6,247 bases of DNA, taken from NCBI GenBank assembly GCA_013203065.1, contig JABMQV010000248.1:1-6247 (forward strand), written 5' to 3'. This DNA is from Desulfobacteraceae bacterium. Lineage in GTDB: Bacteria; Desulfobacterota; DSM-4660; Desulfatiglandales; Desulfatiglandaceae. Below, one piece after another: positions 1-6,247 of this stretch (position 1 is the stretch's first letter; each line of letters starts with the position of its first letter). The position numbers and the translations under genes were made by a program. The notes under the pieces were generated by a model. That model was not told where the DNA came from, did not search any database, and saw nothing but the letters and a program-made list of their open reading frames with translations.

Positions 1-3
1 CTT

Positions 4-32
4 TTGAACAAAATGACTGTATCGGGTATAGC
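4..32 (+). promoter_or_regulatory. Possible sigma70-type promoter upstream of hicB
   Basis: A TTGAAC box at 4-9 and a TATAGC box at 27-32 are separated by 17 bases. Each matches the sigma70 consensus at four of six positions and the spacing is ideal. It lies about 155 bases before the HicB-type gene and could drive it and perhaps the kinase operon. Two imperfect hexamers can occur by chance and the sequence gives no independent support, so this is only a candidate. Confidence 0.25.
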
Positions 33-119
33 TTGTTGTTATTTGTTTCCCTTTGTCCCTGCCCAGTTAAAAACGAAGTCTATTTATCCGGGGTCAAAGG
101 AAAACAAATCAAACAGTAA

Positions 120-148
120 ACTCTGCGTCCTTTGCGTCTCCGCGGTGA
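120..148. repeat. Short G/C-rich dispersed-repeat-like block upstream of hicB
   Basis: The block contains two near-identical 9-base units, TCTGCGTCC at 122-130 and TTTGCGTCT at 131-139 (seven of nine identical), followed by CCGCGGTGA. It stands out from the A/T-rich DNA around it. From memory it resembles the 'GCGTCTTTGCG...GCGGTGA' type of intergenic repeat found in many copies in deltaproteobacterial and other genomes. Read on the minus strand it gives the familiar spurious peptide TAETQRTQ. Only one copy lies in this window, so its repeat status rests on recall. The rest of 1-182 holds no gene I can support. Confidence 0.5.
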
Positions 149-177
149 GTATTGTTTTGTCAAGCCCCCTTTTTAAC

Positions 178-182
178 GGAGA
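178..182 (+). promoter_or_regulatory. Ribosome binding site that decides the hicB start
   Basis: GGAGA sits just ahead of three consecutive in-frame ATG codons (183, 186, 189). It is almost in contact with the first ATG, too near the second, and 6 bases from the third, which is normal spacing. This favours initiation at 189. Confidence 0.6.
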
Positions 183-188
183 ATGATG

Positions 189-527
189 ATGGAATATACG
201 GTAAAAATCTTCCCCGATCCGGAAGGAGATGGGGACTATATTGCCGAGGTCGAAGAACTGAAGGGATGTTCTGCTTTTGGTGAAACTCCGGAAGCGGCTT
301 TGAAGGAAATTGAAACGGCTATGGCGCTGTGGGTTCAGACAGCGAAGAAACATGGGAAGCCAATACCGGCGCCCAAAGGGAAAAGACCTCAAGAACCAAA
401 AAAACGTTTCAACGTGATGTTTCCTGAATCGCTTTTAAAAAATGTAGATGAATACCGTGGAAGACACGGAATGAAACGGTCAGAACTCTTGGCGGTTGCT
501 GCTGAAAAATTCATTTCATCGTCTTAA
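189..527 (+). CDS. hicB: HicB-family antitoxin-like protein, apparently solitary
   Basis: This small protein (112 residues from the third ATG, 114 from the first) has the two-part HicB layout. Residues 2-62 form the HicB-like fold, with a YTVKIFPD strand, a DYIAEVEEL strand, the GCSAFGETPEAAL turn and a helix running through ALWVQTAKKHGKPIP. After a charged, proline-containing linker (63-71), residues 72-110 look like a ribbon-helix-helix DNA-binding domain: a KRFNVMFP strand, then two helices, the second beginning near MKRSELLA. In known systems HicB neutralises the HicA mRNA interferase and represses its own operon. Here no HicA-like frame is found directly upstream, its usual place, or downstream, so the gene may be an orphan regulator or its partner may lie before position 1. 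Start 189 was chosen because GGAGA at 178-182 is correctly spaced from it. The kinase gene begins 48 bases after the stop on the same strand, so read-through is possible, but a functional link is not implied. The family call is firm; the toxin-antitoxin role is uncertain. Confidence 0.85.
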   Translation: MEYTVKIFPDPEGDGDYIAEVEELKGCSAFGETPEAALKEIETAMALWVQTAKKHGKPIPAPKGKRPQEPKKRFNVMFPESLLKNVDEYRGRHGMKRSELLAVAAEKFISSS

Positions 528-575
528 TAAAACGAATGTGTGTAAATTGTTCGCAGACCACGAACTGGCGACCCA

Positions 576-3500
576 ATGAATGATACCCCCTTATATAACA
601 GCCGCATCATAAAGACCTTTTTGGAATATCTGAAGAAGAACTATCCGGAGGTCAATATCAATTCAATTTTGGACCATGCCGGAATGGCCGCCTATGAAGT
701 GGAGGATGAAGGTCATTGGTTCACACAGGACCAAGTGGACGGTTTTTATGAAATCCTGTCACGGAAGACCGGATCACGAACCATCGCCCGGGACGCGGGG
801 CGCTATGCCGCTTCCTCTCAAGCCTCGGGAACATTGCGTCAATACGCCTTGGGTTTTATGACGCCGGCCCTGGCATACGGCAGGTTTGAGAAGTTAAGCG
901 CCAATGTGACCCGGGCCACCGCCTTCAAGACCCAAAGGCTTGCCGGCAACAAGGTGGAGATCACGGTCACTCCCAACCCGGGTGTGCGGGAAAAGCCCTA
1001 TCAATGCGAGAACCGAATAGGTCTCCTGGAGTCTGTGGCCAAGGTCTTCACCAACAAATTTGCCAACATCGAACACCCGGAATGCCTTCACAAAGGCGCA
1101 GCGATTGGCCGTTATATTATCTCCTGGAAAACTCCCATTTCCCTGAAATGGAGGCTTTTGTTCAGGTTTTTCCTGATATTCGGTGTCCCGGCCCTGATTC
1201 TACTTTTCTTTATAGTGCCCATCTCCCCCTGGGCCGGCTTAATTTCCATCTGTTCCGTCCTTGCCGTAGGGCTTTGTCTACACGCCTCTCATCTCGAGAA
1301 AAAGGAGCTGACAGAGACTATCGAAACCCAGGGCGACGCCGCAAAACACCTCCTGGAGGAGATGAACATCCGTTACGACAATTCATTGCTTATCCAGGAG
1401 GTCGGTCAGGCTACCTCTGCCATTCTGGATATCGACTCCCTCATCAAAGAAGTGGTGGGTGTGATGGAGAAACGCCTGGATTTTGATCGCGGGATGATCA
1501 TGCTTGCCAATAAGACAAAGGGCCGGCTTCATTACAGCGCCGGATACGGGTACGATGCCGAACAGGAGAGACTGTTGGAGCAGGCAGAATTTCACCTTGA
1601 CAGGCCCGAGTCCAAGGGTCTGTTCGTATTGTCCTTTAAGGAGCAAGAACCCTACCTTGTAAATGACATCTCTGAAATCGAGGGCAATTTTTCAAAACGA
1701 AGCGTGGCATTGGCCCGGAAAATGGGGGTCAAGTCACTCATCTGTGTCCCGATTGTCTATGAAAAGGAATCCCTGGGCATATTGGCAGTGGATAATATCA
1801 AAACGAAGCGACCGCTTATGCGGAGCGACTTGAATCTCTTGATGGGACTGGCCTCCCAGACGGGCTCAAATATTATCGGGGCCATGTCGTATCAGAGACT
1901 CCGCGAGAGCGAGAAAAAATACCGAAATATCCTCGAGAGTATGGAAGAAGGATATTTTGAGATTGATCTGGCCGGAAATTTTAGCTTTTTTAATGATTCC
2001 CTGTGCAACATATCCGGATATTCCCGCCATGAACTTTTGGGGATGAATAACCGTGACTACACGGATGAGGAAACCGGGCGTAAGATGTATCAGGTATTCA
2101 ATCAAATATACCAAACCGGAAAACCCGCGGAAATCATGGACTACAAGATTATCAGGAAAGATAGGGATACCAGAAATCTCGAGATGTCCGCCTCGTTGAT
2201 GCACGACCTGGAGGGAAAACCAACCGGGTTCCGTGGTGTTGTGAGGGATGTGACGGAACGAAAACAGGCCGAGATGCTGAGGCAGGCCAAGTTAGCCGCC
2301 GAAACCGCAAACCGTGCCAAAAGCATCTTTCTGGCAAATATGAGCCACGAGATCAGGACACCCCTTAACGGAATCATCGGCATGGCAGAACTGATCAGCG
2401 CCACAGATCTTGATGAAAGACAGAAAGAGATCTTCAACACGATCCGTATAGAATCCAACTCTCTTCTCAACATTATAAATGATATCCTTGATTTTTCAAA
2501 GATAGAAGCCGGGATGTTTGAACTTGAGGAACTCCCCTTCAGTCTGATGGAGGTTATGGAGGATTTGGCCAACAGCATCGCACCAAGGGCGAATCAGAAG
2601 GGTCTTGAATTCATGTACCTTTTATCCCCGGAGATCCCGTCTCAATTGGTGGGAGACCCGGGCAGGCTGAGACAGATATTGGTAAATCTTGCGGGGAATG
2701 CCGTTAAATTCACCCATAAAGGAGAGGTCTATGTAAAGGGGGAGATGGCGGAAGATCTGGGGGAAGAAGTCAAGGTCCGTTTCTCGGTCAGAGACACGGG
2801 CATCGGCATACCACGGGAGAAGCAGCCAAAAATATTCGACAGCTTTACACAGGCAGACGACTCAACCAGCAGAAAATATGGTGGAACCGGGCTGGGGACC
2901 AGCATCGCAAAAGAATTGACAGAACTCATGGGAGGGGAAATAGGGCTGGAAAGTGAGGAGGGCAGGGGAAGCACTTTTTGGTTTACGGCCGTCCTTACCA
3001 AGCAGGACCCCCAAACGGCGGTCCTCGAAGAAAAAGACCCTGATTTGGGCCGCTTAAAGGTGCTCGTGGTGGATGACAACCCGACAAACCGATTTATTTT
3101 GGGGGAGTATCTGAGATCCTGGGGTTGTGTGGCTGTGGAGGCCGACAGCGCTAAAGCGGCACTGTCTCTTTTGCAGACCTCCGTTTCAGCAAAAGAATTT
3201 TTCGATCTGATTTTGACGGATATACAGATGCCCGAGATGACCGGACCTGCGCTTGTAAAGGAGATCAGAACAAAAGAGGCGCTAAAAGAAGTCCCAATTA
3301 TACTGTTAACTTCCGGTGCCAGAATAAGAGCCGAAGAAGGTTCGCGGGATCTGGAAATTCAAGGCTTTCTCACCAAGCCTGTCAAACGGGATGACCTCTT
3401 TAACGCGATTGTTCTCTGCTCGGGTCTCTTCAAAAAGGAAGAGATGGCGGTCGTCCCTAAACCGATGGCAGAAGAGGCCACAGGACCGGGACCGGAGAAA

Positions 3501-4358
3501 GCCTTCCACATCCTGTTGGCTGAGGATTACCCGACCAATCAGCAGGTAGCCCTGGCTCATCTGCGCGAAGCAGGGTATCAGGTTGACCTGGCTGAAGATG
3601 GCCACCAGGCCGTGGAGGCCTTTAAGAATAAAAAATACGATCTCATTCTGATGGACATCCAAATGCCCGTAATGGATGGATATGAGGCCACAAAAGCCAT
3701 CCGGAGACTCGAAAATGATCTCAAAAGGCCAAGGAGCGCGGGTGCTTCGAAAAAAACAGAGAGCGTCCCGATCATCGCCATGACCGGCCATGCAGTCACC
3801 GGTTACAAAGAAGAATGTCTTAGGGTGGGCATGGACGATTATATGACCAAGCCTTTGGGAAGGAAAAACCTTCTGGCCATGGTGAGAAGGTGGACCGAGG
3901 GGATTGCCGATTGTCGATTGAAGAATGAAGATTGGAAAAACGGAGATTACCCAAGACAACCATCACCCAGCAATCGTCAATTGCCAATAGACAACAGCCA
4001 ATTGAAACATGGCGCCCCCATAAATTTCCAAAAGGCCCTTGACGAATTCAAAGGCCACAGGGAGGTTTTGGTGGAGGTCCTGGCGGAGTTTTTGAAGACC
4101 GTAAGGGTTCAGATCAAGGCCATGCAGGGGGCCATACGGAGCAAAAATGCAGAGGCTCTCTGGAAAGAGGCCCATTCCATCAAGGGCGGGGCGGCAAACC
4201 TGGTAGCCAAAGAACTCTCAAGACTGGCCCTGGAACTTGAACAGACAGGAAAAGCCGGTGCCCTGGAAAATGCCCTCGAAGCCCTTGAACGATTTGAAAA
4301 AGAATTTCAACGCCTGGAAGATTATGTGAGGGATGAGATAAATGTCACAAGAAAATAA
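576..4358 (+). CDS. Membrane-anchored hybrid sensor histidine kinase (N-terminal sensor module, GAF, PAS, HisKA, HATPase, two REC, HPt)
   Basis: A 1260-residue phosphorelay kinase. Residues 1-187 form a conserved sensor-like module that I recall from other deltaproteobacterial kinases but cannot name; its end (HPEC near residue 170, then a G...YIISW strand) recalls the tail of V4R/heme-NO-binding-like domains. Two hydrophobic helices follow (about 194-214 and 219-237) with a very short loop between them, then a probable coiled coil. GAF spans about 272-432 and PAS about 445-565 (ending DVTERKQAE). HisKA has the H-box MSHEIRTPLNG with H591. The ATPase domain (about 690-815) shows the N-box NLAGNAVKF, DTGIGIP and GGTGLGTSIAKEL. 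REC1 (about 828-945) has D833, D834, phospho-acceptor D882 and K934. REC2 (about 979-1105) has E983, D984, D1027 and K1092. HPt (about 1147-1255) has HSIKGGA with H1200. All catalytic residues are present, so it should be active. Residues 1110-1145 form an odd linker that looks like a translated DNA repeat. No strong Shine-Dalgarno precedes ATG 576; the start rests on the family-like N-terminus. The signal is unknown. The next gene overlaps its end and is the probable phosphorelay target. Confidence 0.95.
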   Translation: MNDTPLYNSRIIKTFLEYLKKNYPEVNINSILDHAGMAAYEVEDEGHWFTQDQVDGFYEILSRKTGSRTIARDAGRYAASSQASGTLRQYALGFMTPALAYGRFEKLSANVTRATAFKTQRLAGNKVEITVTPNPGVREKPYQCENRIGLLESVAKVFTNKFANIEHPECLHKGAAIGRYIISWKTPISLKWRLLFRFFLIFGVPALILLFFIVPISPWAGLISICSVLAVGLCLHASHLEKKELTETIETQGDAAKHLLEEMNIRYDNSLLIQEVGQATSAILDIDSLIKEVVGVMEKRLDFDRGMIMLANKTKGRLHYSAGYGYDAEQERLLEQAEFHLDRPESKGLFVLSFKEQEPYLVNDISEIEGNFSKRSVALARKMGVKSLICVPIVYEKESLGILAVDNIKTKRPLMRSDLNLLMGLASQTGSNIIGAMSYQRLRESEKKYRNILESMEEGYFEIDLAGNFSFFNDSLCNISGYSRHELLGMNNRDYTDEETGRKMYQVFNQIYQTGKPAEIMDYKIIRKDRDTRNLEMSASLMHDLEGKPTGFRGVVRDVTERKQAEMLRQAKLAAETANRAKSIFLANMSHEIRTPLNGIIGMAELISATDLDERQKEIFNTIRIESNSLLNIINDILDFSKIEAGMFELEELPFSLMEVMEDLANSIAPRANQKGLEFMYLLSPEIPSQLVGDPGRLRQILVNLAGNAVKFTHKGEVYVKGEMAEDLGEEVKVRFSVRDTGIGIPREKQPKIFDSFTQADDSTSRKYGGTGLGTSIAKELTELMGGEIGLESEEGRGSTFWFTAVLTKQDPQTAVLEEKDPDLGRLKVLVVDDNPTNRFILGEYLRSWGCVAVEADSAKAALSLLQTSVSAKEFFDLILTDIQMPEMTGPALVKEIRTKEALKEVPIILLTSGARIRAEEGSRDLEIQGFLTKPVKRDDLFNAIVLCSGLFKKEEMAVVPKPMAEEATGPGPEKAFHILLAEDYPTNQQVALAHLREAGYQVDLAEDGHQAVEAFKNKKYDLILMDIQMPVMDGYEATKAIRRLENDLKRPRSAGASKKTESVPIIAMTGHAVTGYKEECLRVGMDDYMTKPLGRKNLLAMVRRWTEGIADCRLKNEDWKNGDYPRQPSPSNRQLPIDNSQLKHGAPINFQKALDEFKGHREVLVEVLAEFLKTVRVQIKAMQGAIRSKNAEALWKEAHSIKGGAANLVAKELSRLALELEQTGKAGALENALEALERFEKEFQRLEDYVRDEINVTRK
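3903..3988. repeat. Imperfect inverted repeat inside the kinase gene, between REC2 and HPt
   Basis: An 18-base arm at 3903-3920 (ATTGCCGATTGTCGATTG) is the near reverse complement of 3971-3988 (CAATCGTCAATTGCCAAT), with 15 of 18 positions pairing and a 50-base loop. GATTG words recur on the left (3909, 3916, 3930) and CAAT words on the right, continuing to about 4004. The composition resembles intergenic repeats I recall as strings of 'CAATCGACAATC...' in deltaproteobacterial and other genomes. It is read in frame as a polar linker (residues 1110-1145, starting IADCRLKNEDW) between two folded domains, where an insertion would be tolerated. The arms are visible directly; the repeat-family assignment is recall and has not been checked. 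Confidence 0.6.
4328..4333 (+). promoter_or_regulatory. Ribosome binding site for the HD-GYP regulator, inside the kinase gene
   Basis: GAGGGA lies 8 bases before the ATG at 4342, within the last codons of the kinase gene. A second site, AAGAGG at 4358-4363, lies 8 bases before an in-frame ATG at 4372. Both are good, so the sequence alone does not settle the start. Either arrangement suggests translational coupling with the kinase. Confidence 0.55.
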
Positions 4359-5373
4359 AGAGGCACCTTCTATGAAGATCCTTGTCGTGGATGATGAACT
4401 TGTGAGCCGCAGGAAATTGGAAATACTCATCCAGAGTTTGGGCTACGAGACACTGGTTGCCGAAGATGGAACCGAAGGCTGGGATATCTGGAAGAATGAG
4501 ATGCCCAAGATCGTGATTACCGACTGGGTCATGCCGGGTATGGATGGTCTGGAGTTGTGCAGGAGGATTCGAGAGGCTGAAGGAAGCCAGTATACCTTCG
4601 TCATCATCGTAACCTCCAAAAACGAGGTCCATGATATCGTCTCGGGCATGGACGCCGGGGCCGACGATTTTATTACCAAGCCCTTTGTCCAAGAGGAATT
4701 GGCAGTACGAATAAAGGCAGGAGAAAGGATACTGGGTTATCTCACCAGAGATATCGTTATCTTTTCAATGGCCAAACTCGCGGAGTCACGTGATCCGGAA
4801 ACGGGGAACCACCTGGAGCGCATTCGGTATTACTCCAAGACGCTGGCCCAGGCTATGGCCGACTCGAATGTTTTAGGCTCAGAGATAGACAATCTGTTCA
4901 TAGAAAACATCTTTCTGACCAGCCCTTTGCATGACATCGGAAAGATCGGTATCCCCGACTATGTATTACTAAAGCCCGGACGGTATGACGACAAGGACTT
5001 TGAGATCATGAAAACCCACTCCCGGGTCGGATATGAGACAATCAGTGAGGCCTTAAAGAGATACCCAAAGGCGGATTATTTGCGGATGAGCGCTGAGATT
5101 GCCCTCTCGCATCACGAAAAATTTGATGGGAGCGGATACCCCAACGGACTCAAAGGGGAAGAGATACCCCTCTCTGCCCGTATTGTGGCTTTATCAGACG
5201 TCTATGATGCACTTGTTACCAAGAGGGTTTATAAGAACCCCTATCCCCATGATATGGTCAAGAATATGATTGTAGAAGAGAGGGGCACGCATTTTGATCC
5301 AGTGGTCGTAGACGCCTTTTTATCCTGCGAAGAGAGGTTTATTGAAATATTCAAGAAATTTGCCGACCTATAG
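4342..5373 (+). CDS. Response regulator with HD-GYP domain, probable cyclic di-GMP phosphodiesterase (RpfG-like)
   Basis: A 343-residue two-domain cytoplasmic protein. The receiver domain (about 11-130) begins MKILVVDDE and has the phospho-acceptor D61 in ITDWVMPGMDG and K113 in TKPF. The HD-GYP domain (about 138-340) has HDIGKIGIPD with H197 and D198, HHEKFDGSGYP with H257, H258 and the GYP at 265-267, and SDVYDAL with D286. E153 and H157 (in ETGNH) and H226 complete the metal-ligand set found in HD-GYP enzymes with a trinuclear metal centre, so it should be catalytically competent. The family hydrolyses cyclic di-GMP to pGpG and/or GMP, which typically alters motility, biofilm or secretion. 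It overlaps the kinase by 17 bases and is almost certainly co-translated with it; kinase H1200 is the likely phosphate donor to D61. An alternative start at 4372 would remove ten non-domain residues. There is no DNA-binding or GGDEF domain, so output is by enzyme activity or protein contact. Which cellular process it controls is not visible. Confidence 0.95.
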   Translation: MSQENKEAPSMKILVVDDELVSRRKLEILIQSLGYETLVAEDGTEGWDIWKNEMPKIVITDWVMPGMDGLELCRRIREAEGSQYTFVIIVTSKNEVHDIVSGMDAGADDFITKPFVQEELAVRIKAGERILGYLTRDIVIFSMAKLAESRDPETGNHLERIRYYSKTLAQAMADSNVLGSEIDNLFIENIFLTSPLHDIGKIGIPDYVLLKPGRYDDKDFEIMKTHSRVGYETISEALKRYPKADYLRMSAEIALSHHEKFDGSGYPNGLKGEEIPLSARIVALSDVYDALVTKRVYKNPYPHDMVKNMIVEERGTHFDPVVVDAFLSCEERFIEIFKKFADL

Positions 5374-5395
5374 GCACTTCGAAACGGACCATCGA

Positions 5396-6214
5396 TCAGG
5401 GGGAAACAGGCTTGACTCCTTTGCAAAGGATCAAAGGCGTATACGTAAATCTCCTGGGGTGATCAAAAAAAGCCACAAAATCTGAAAAAAACTTATCCCT
5501 GCCTCCGGGGTACCCTTTGAAGACATGCCGGACCCTGGTTGAGACCACTTCCACCTTTTTTGCCCAGTTAAAGGCGTCAACGTCTCTTGCTTTTCCATAA
5601 ATAAGGTGGTGCGCCATCAGTTCCACACGGATGTCCTCATAGCCCAAATCAAATAAATAGGCATATAACTTTCTCCCGGCATACGGGTCAAAGTCATACC
5701 TCTCCTCCAGTGTGGCCATAAGCTCAATCAGGATCGGTTCCATGGCGGGAGGCAGTTCGTAGTGGTTTAGGCAGTTGTGGTCAAGATCAAGCAGAGACAG
5801 GGTACCACCTGGTTTTAGAATGGCTGTGAGGTTTTTGACAATTGCGGGGCTCTCTTTGCGATGGTACTCCAGTACGAAACGGACCCAGATGAGGTCAAAA
5901 TATCCCAGGTTATCCAGCGGTGATGTAAAATCGCGAACCTGGAAGTCAATGCCTGGTTTCTGGCCATAGTGCTCTCTTGCGTATCCGATCCTCTCTTCTG
6001 AGAAGTCCAGGCCCAGAAGCTCTCCCCCCGGCTGGATCATTTCGTGGAGGATTGAACTTGTCTTCCCGGGGCCGCAGCCCACGTCAAGGACCCGAAGCCC
6101 GGTCCTCAAGCCGGACCAGGCGGCCTGTTTTCGAAGCACAGCCGGATCAGTCTTGCGCTCGAGGCGAACAGCCTCATCCAGGCTTTCCATCAGATAAGTC
6201 CCGGATCGTGTCAT
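5396..6214 (-). CDS. Class I SAM-dependent methyltransferase, substrate unknown
   Basis: A 272-residue protein with a Rossmann-type methyltransferase core. Motif I is VLDVGCGPGKTS (residues 42-53), the acidic residue ending the second strand is D70 in GLDFSEERI, the next motif is VRDFTSPL with D95, the strand FDLIWVRFVLEY follows at 106-116, and LKPGG is at 133-137. The C-terminal half (about 145-272) is family-specific, with NCLNHY, FDPYAGRKLY, AHHLIYG and PRRFTYTPL, and may shape the substrate site. No signal peptide or membrane segment is seen, so it is cytoplasmic. The substrate cannot be inferred; the fold is shared by enzymes acting on small molecules, lipids, quinones and proteins. The start at 6214 is favoured because MTRSGTYLMES resembles relatives' N-termini as I recall them. 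However, the frame has no stop upstream to the window edge and the ribosome site is weak, so a longer protein is possible. It faces the HD-GYP gene tail to tail, 22 bases apart, and is probably a separate transcription unit. Confidence 0.9.
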   Translation of the reverse strand: MTRSGTYLMESLDEAVRLERKTDPAVLRKQAAWSGLRTGLRVLDVGCGPGKTSSILHEMIQPGGELLGLDFSEERIGYAREHYGQKPGIDFQVRDFTSPLDNLGYFDLIWVRFVLEYHRKESPAIVKNLTAILKPGGTLSLLDLDHNCLNHYELPPAMEPILIELMATLEERYDFDPYAGRKLYAYLFDLGYEDIRVELMAHHLIYGKARDVDAFNWAKKVEVVSTRVRHVFKGYPGGRDKFFSDFVAFFDHPRRFTYTPLILCKGVKPVSP

Positions 6215-6247
6215 TTTGCCCGCTTCTTGAAATGCAATGTAAAGATC

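Noticed and set aside
4..186. 60-residue plus-strand frame before hicB as a possible gene or HicA toxin
   Set aside because: It lacks HicA features, has no ribosome site, runs through the repeat-like block and ends inside the hicB start codons; its composition looks non-coding.
84..392. 102-residue minus-strand frame
   Set aside because: It is antisense to hicB and reads through the repeat block, giving the spurious TAETQRTQ peptide; there are no recognisable domain features.
528..575. Separate promoter or terminator between hicB and the kinase gene
   Set aside because: These 48 bases show no convincing -35/-10 pair and no stem with a T-run.
1004..1486. 160-residue plus-strand frame inside the kinase gene
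   Set aside because: It is an out-of-frame shadow over the membrane and GAF-start region of the kinase, rich in Arg and Pro, with no domain pattern.
3306..3959. 217-residue minus-strand frame opposite REC1, REC2 and the linker
   Set aside because: The sense strand encodes two receiver domains with all key residues; the antisense protein has no recognisable motif.
3903..4004. Frameshift or broken-gene junction in the kinase at the odd linker
   Set aside because: The frame is continuous and the HPt domain downstream is intact and in the same frame, so it is a tolerated linker and not a disruption.
5361..5376. Small hairpin (TGCC/GGCA around CCTATAGG) as a bidirectional terminator between the convergent genes
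   Set aside because: The stem is only four base pairs with an eight-base loop, and no T-run follows on either strand, so it is not supportable as an intrinsic terminator.

Overview
The window looks like a piece of a chromosome from a deltaproteobacterium in the broad sense (Desulfobacterota, sulfate-reducer or syntroph type). This is inferred from recalled family resemblance, not from a search. The clues are the kinase's N-terminal module (opening MNDTPLYNSRI), the methyltransferase family (YLMES near the start, NCLNHY and FDPYAGRKLY later), and two short sequences that resemble dispersed repeats common in such genomes. Base composition is moderate and there is no RNA gene, CRISPR array, transposase or phage gene.

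Layout: positions 1-182 hold no convincing gene. They contain a possible sigma70-type promoter and a short G/C-rich repeat-like block. A small HicB-family antitoxin gene follows (189-527) with no HicA toxin gene next to it inside the window. After 48 bases comes a 1260-residue hybrid histidine kinase (576-4358), whose end overlaps by 17 bases the start of a response regulator with an HD-GYP output domain (4342-5373). A class I SAM-dependent methyltransferase (5396-6214) lies on the opposite strand and converges on the regulator, with only 22 bases between the stop codons.

The core of the window is the kinase/regulator pair. The kinase has all the parts of a phosphorelay: a conserved N-terminal module, a two-helix membrane hairpin, GAF, PAS, HisKA (H591), an ATPase domain, two receiver domains (D882, D1027) and an HPt domain (H1200). 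The co-translated regulator has a receiver (D61) fused to an HD-GYP domain with the full metal-ligand set. The simplest model is H591 to a receiver aspartate to H1200 to D61, controlling hydrolysis of cyclic di-GMP. The signal is unknown.

Two observations merit a second look. The N-terminal sensor module appears to sit in the cytoplasm, because the membrane segment is a hairpin with almost no periplasmic loop. The linker between the second receiver and the HPt domain seems to be a translated intergenic-type repeat with inverted-repeat arms. I see no clear evidence of a wholly new system; the window is mostly a well-formed signalling operon.
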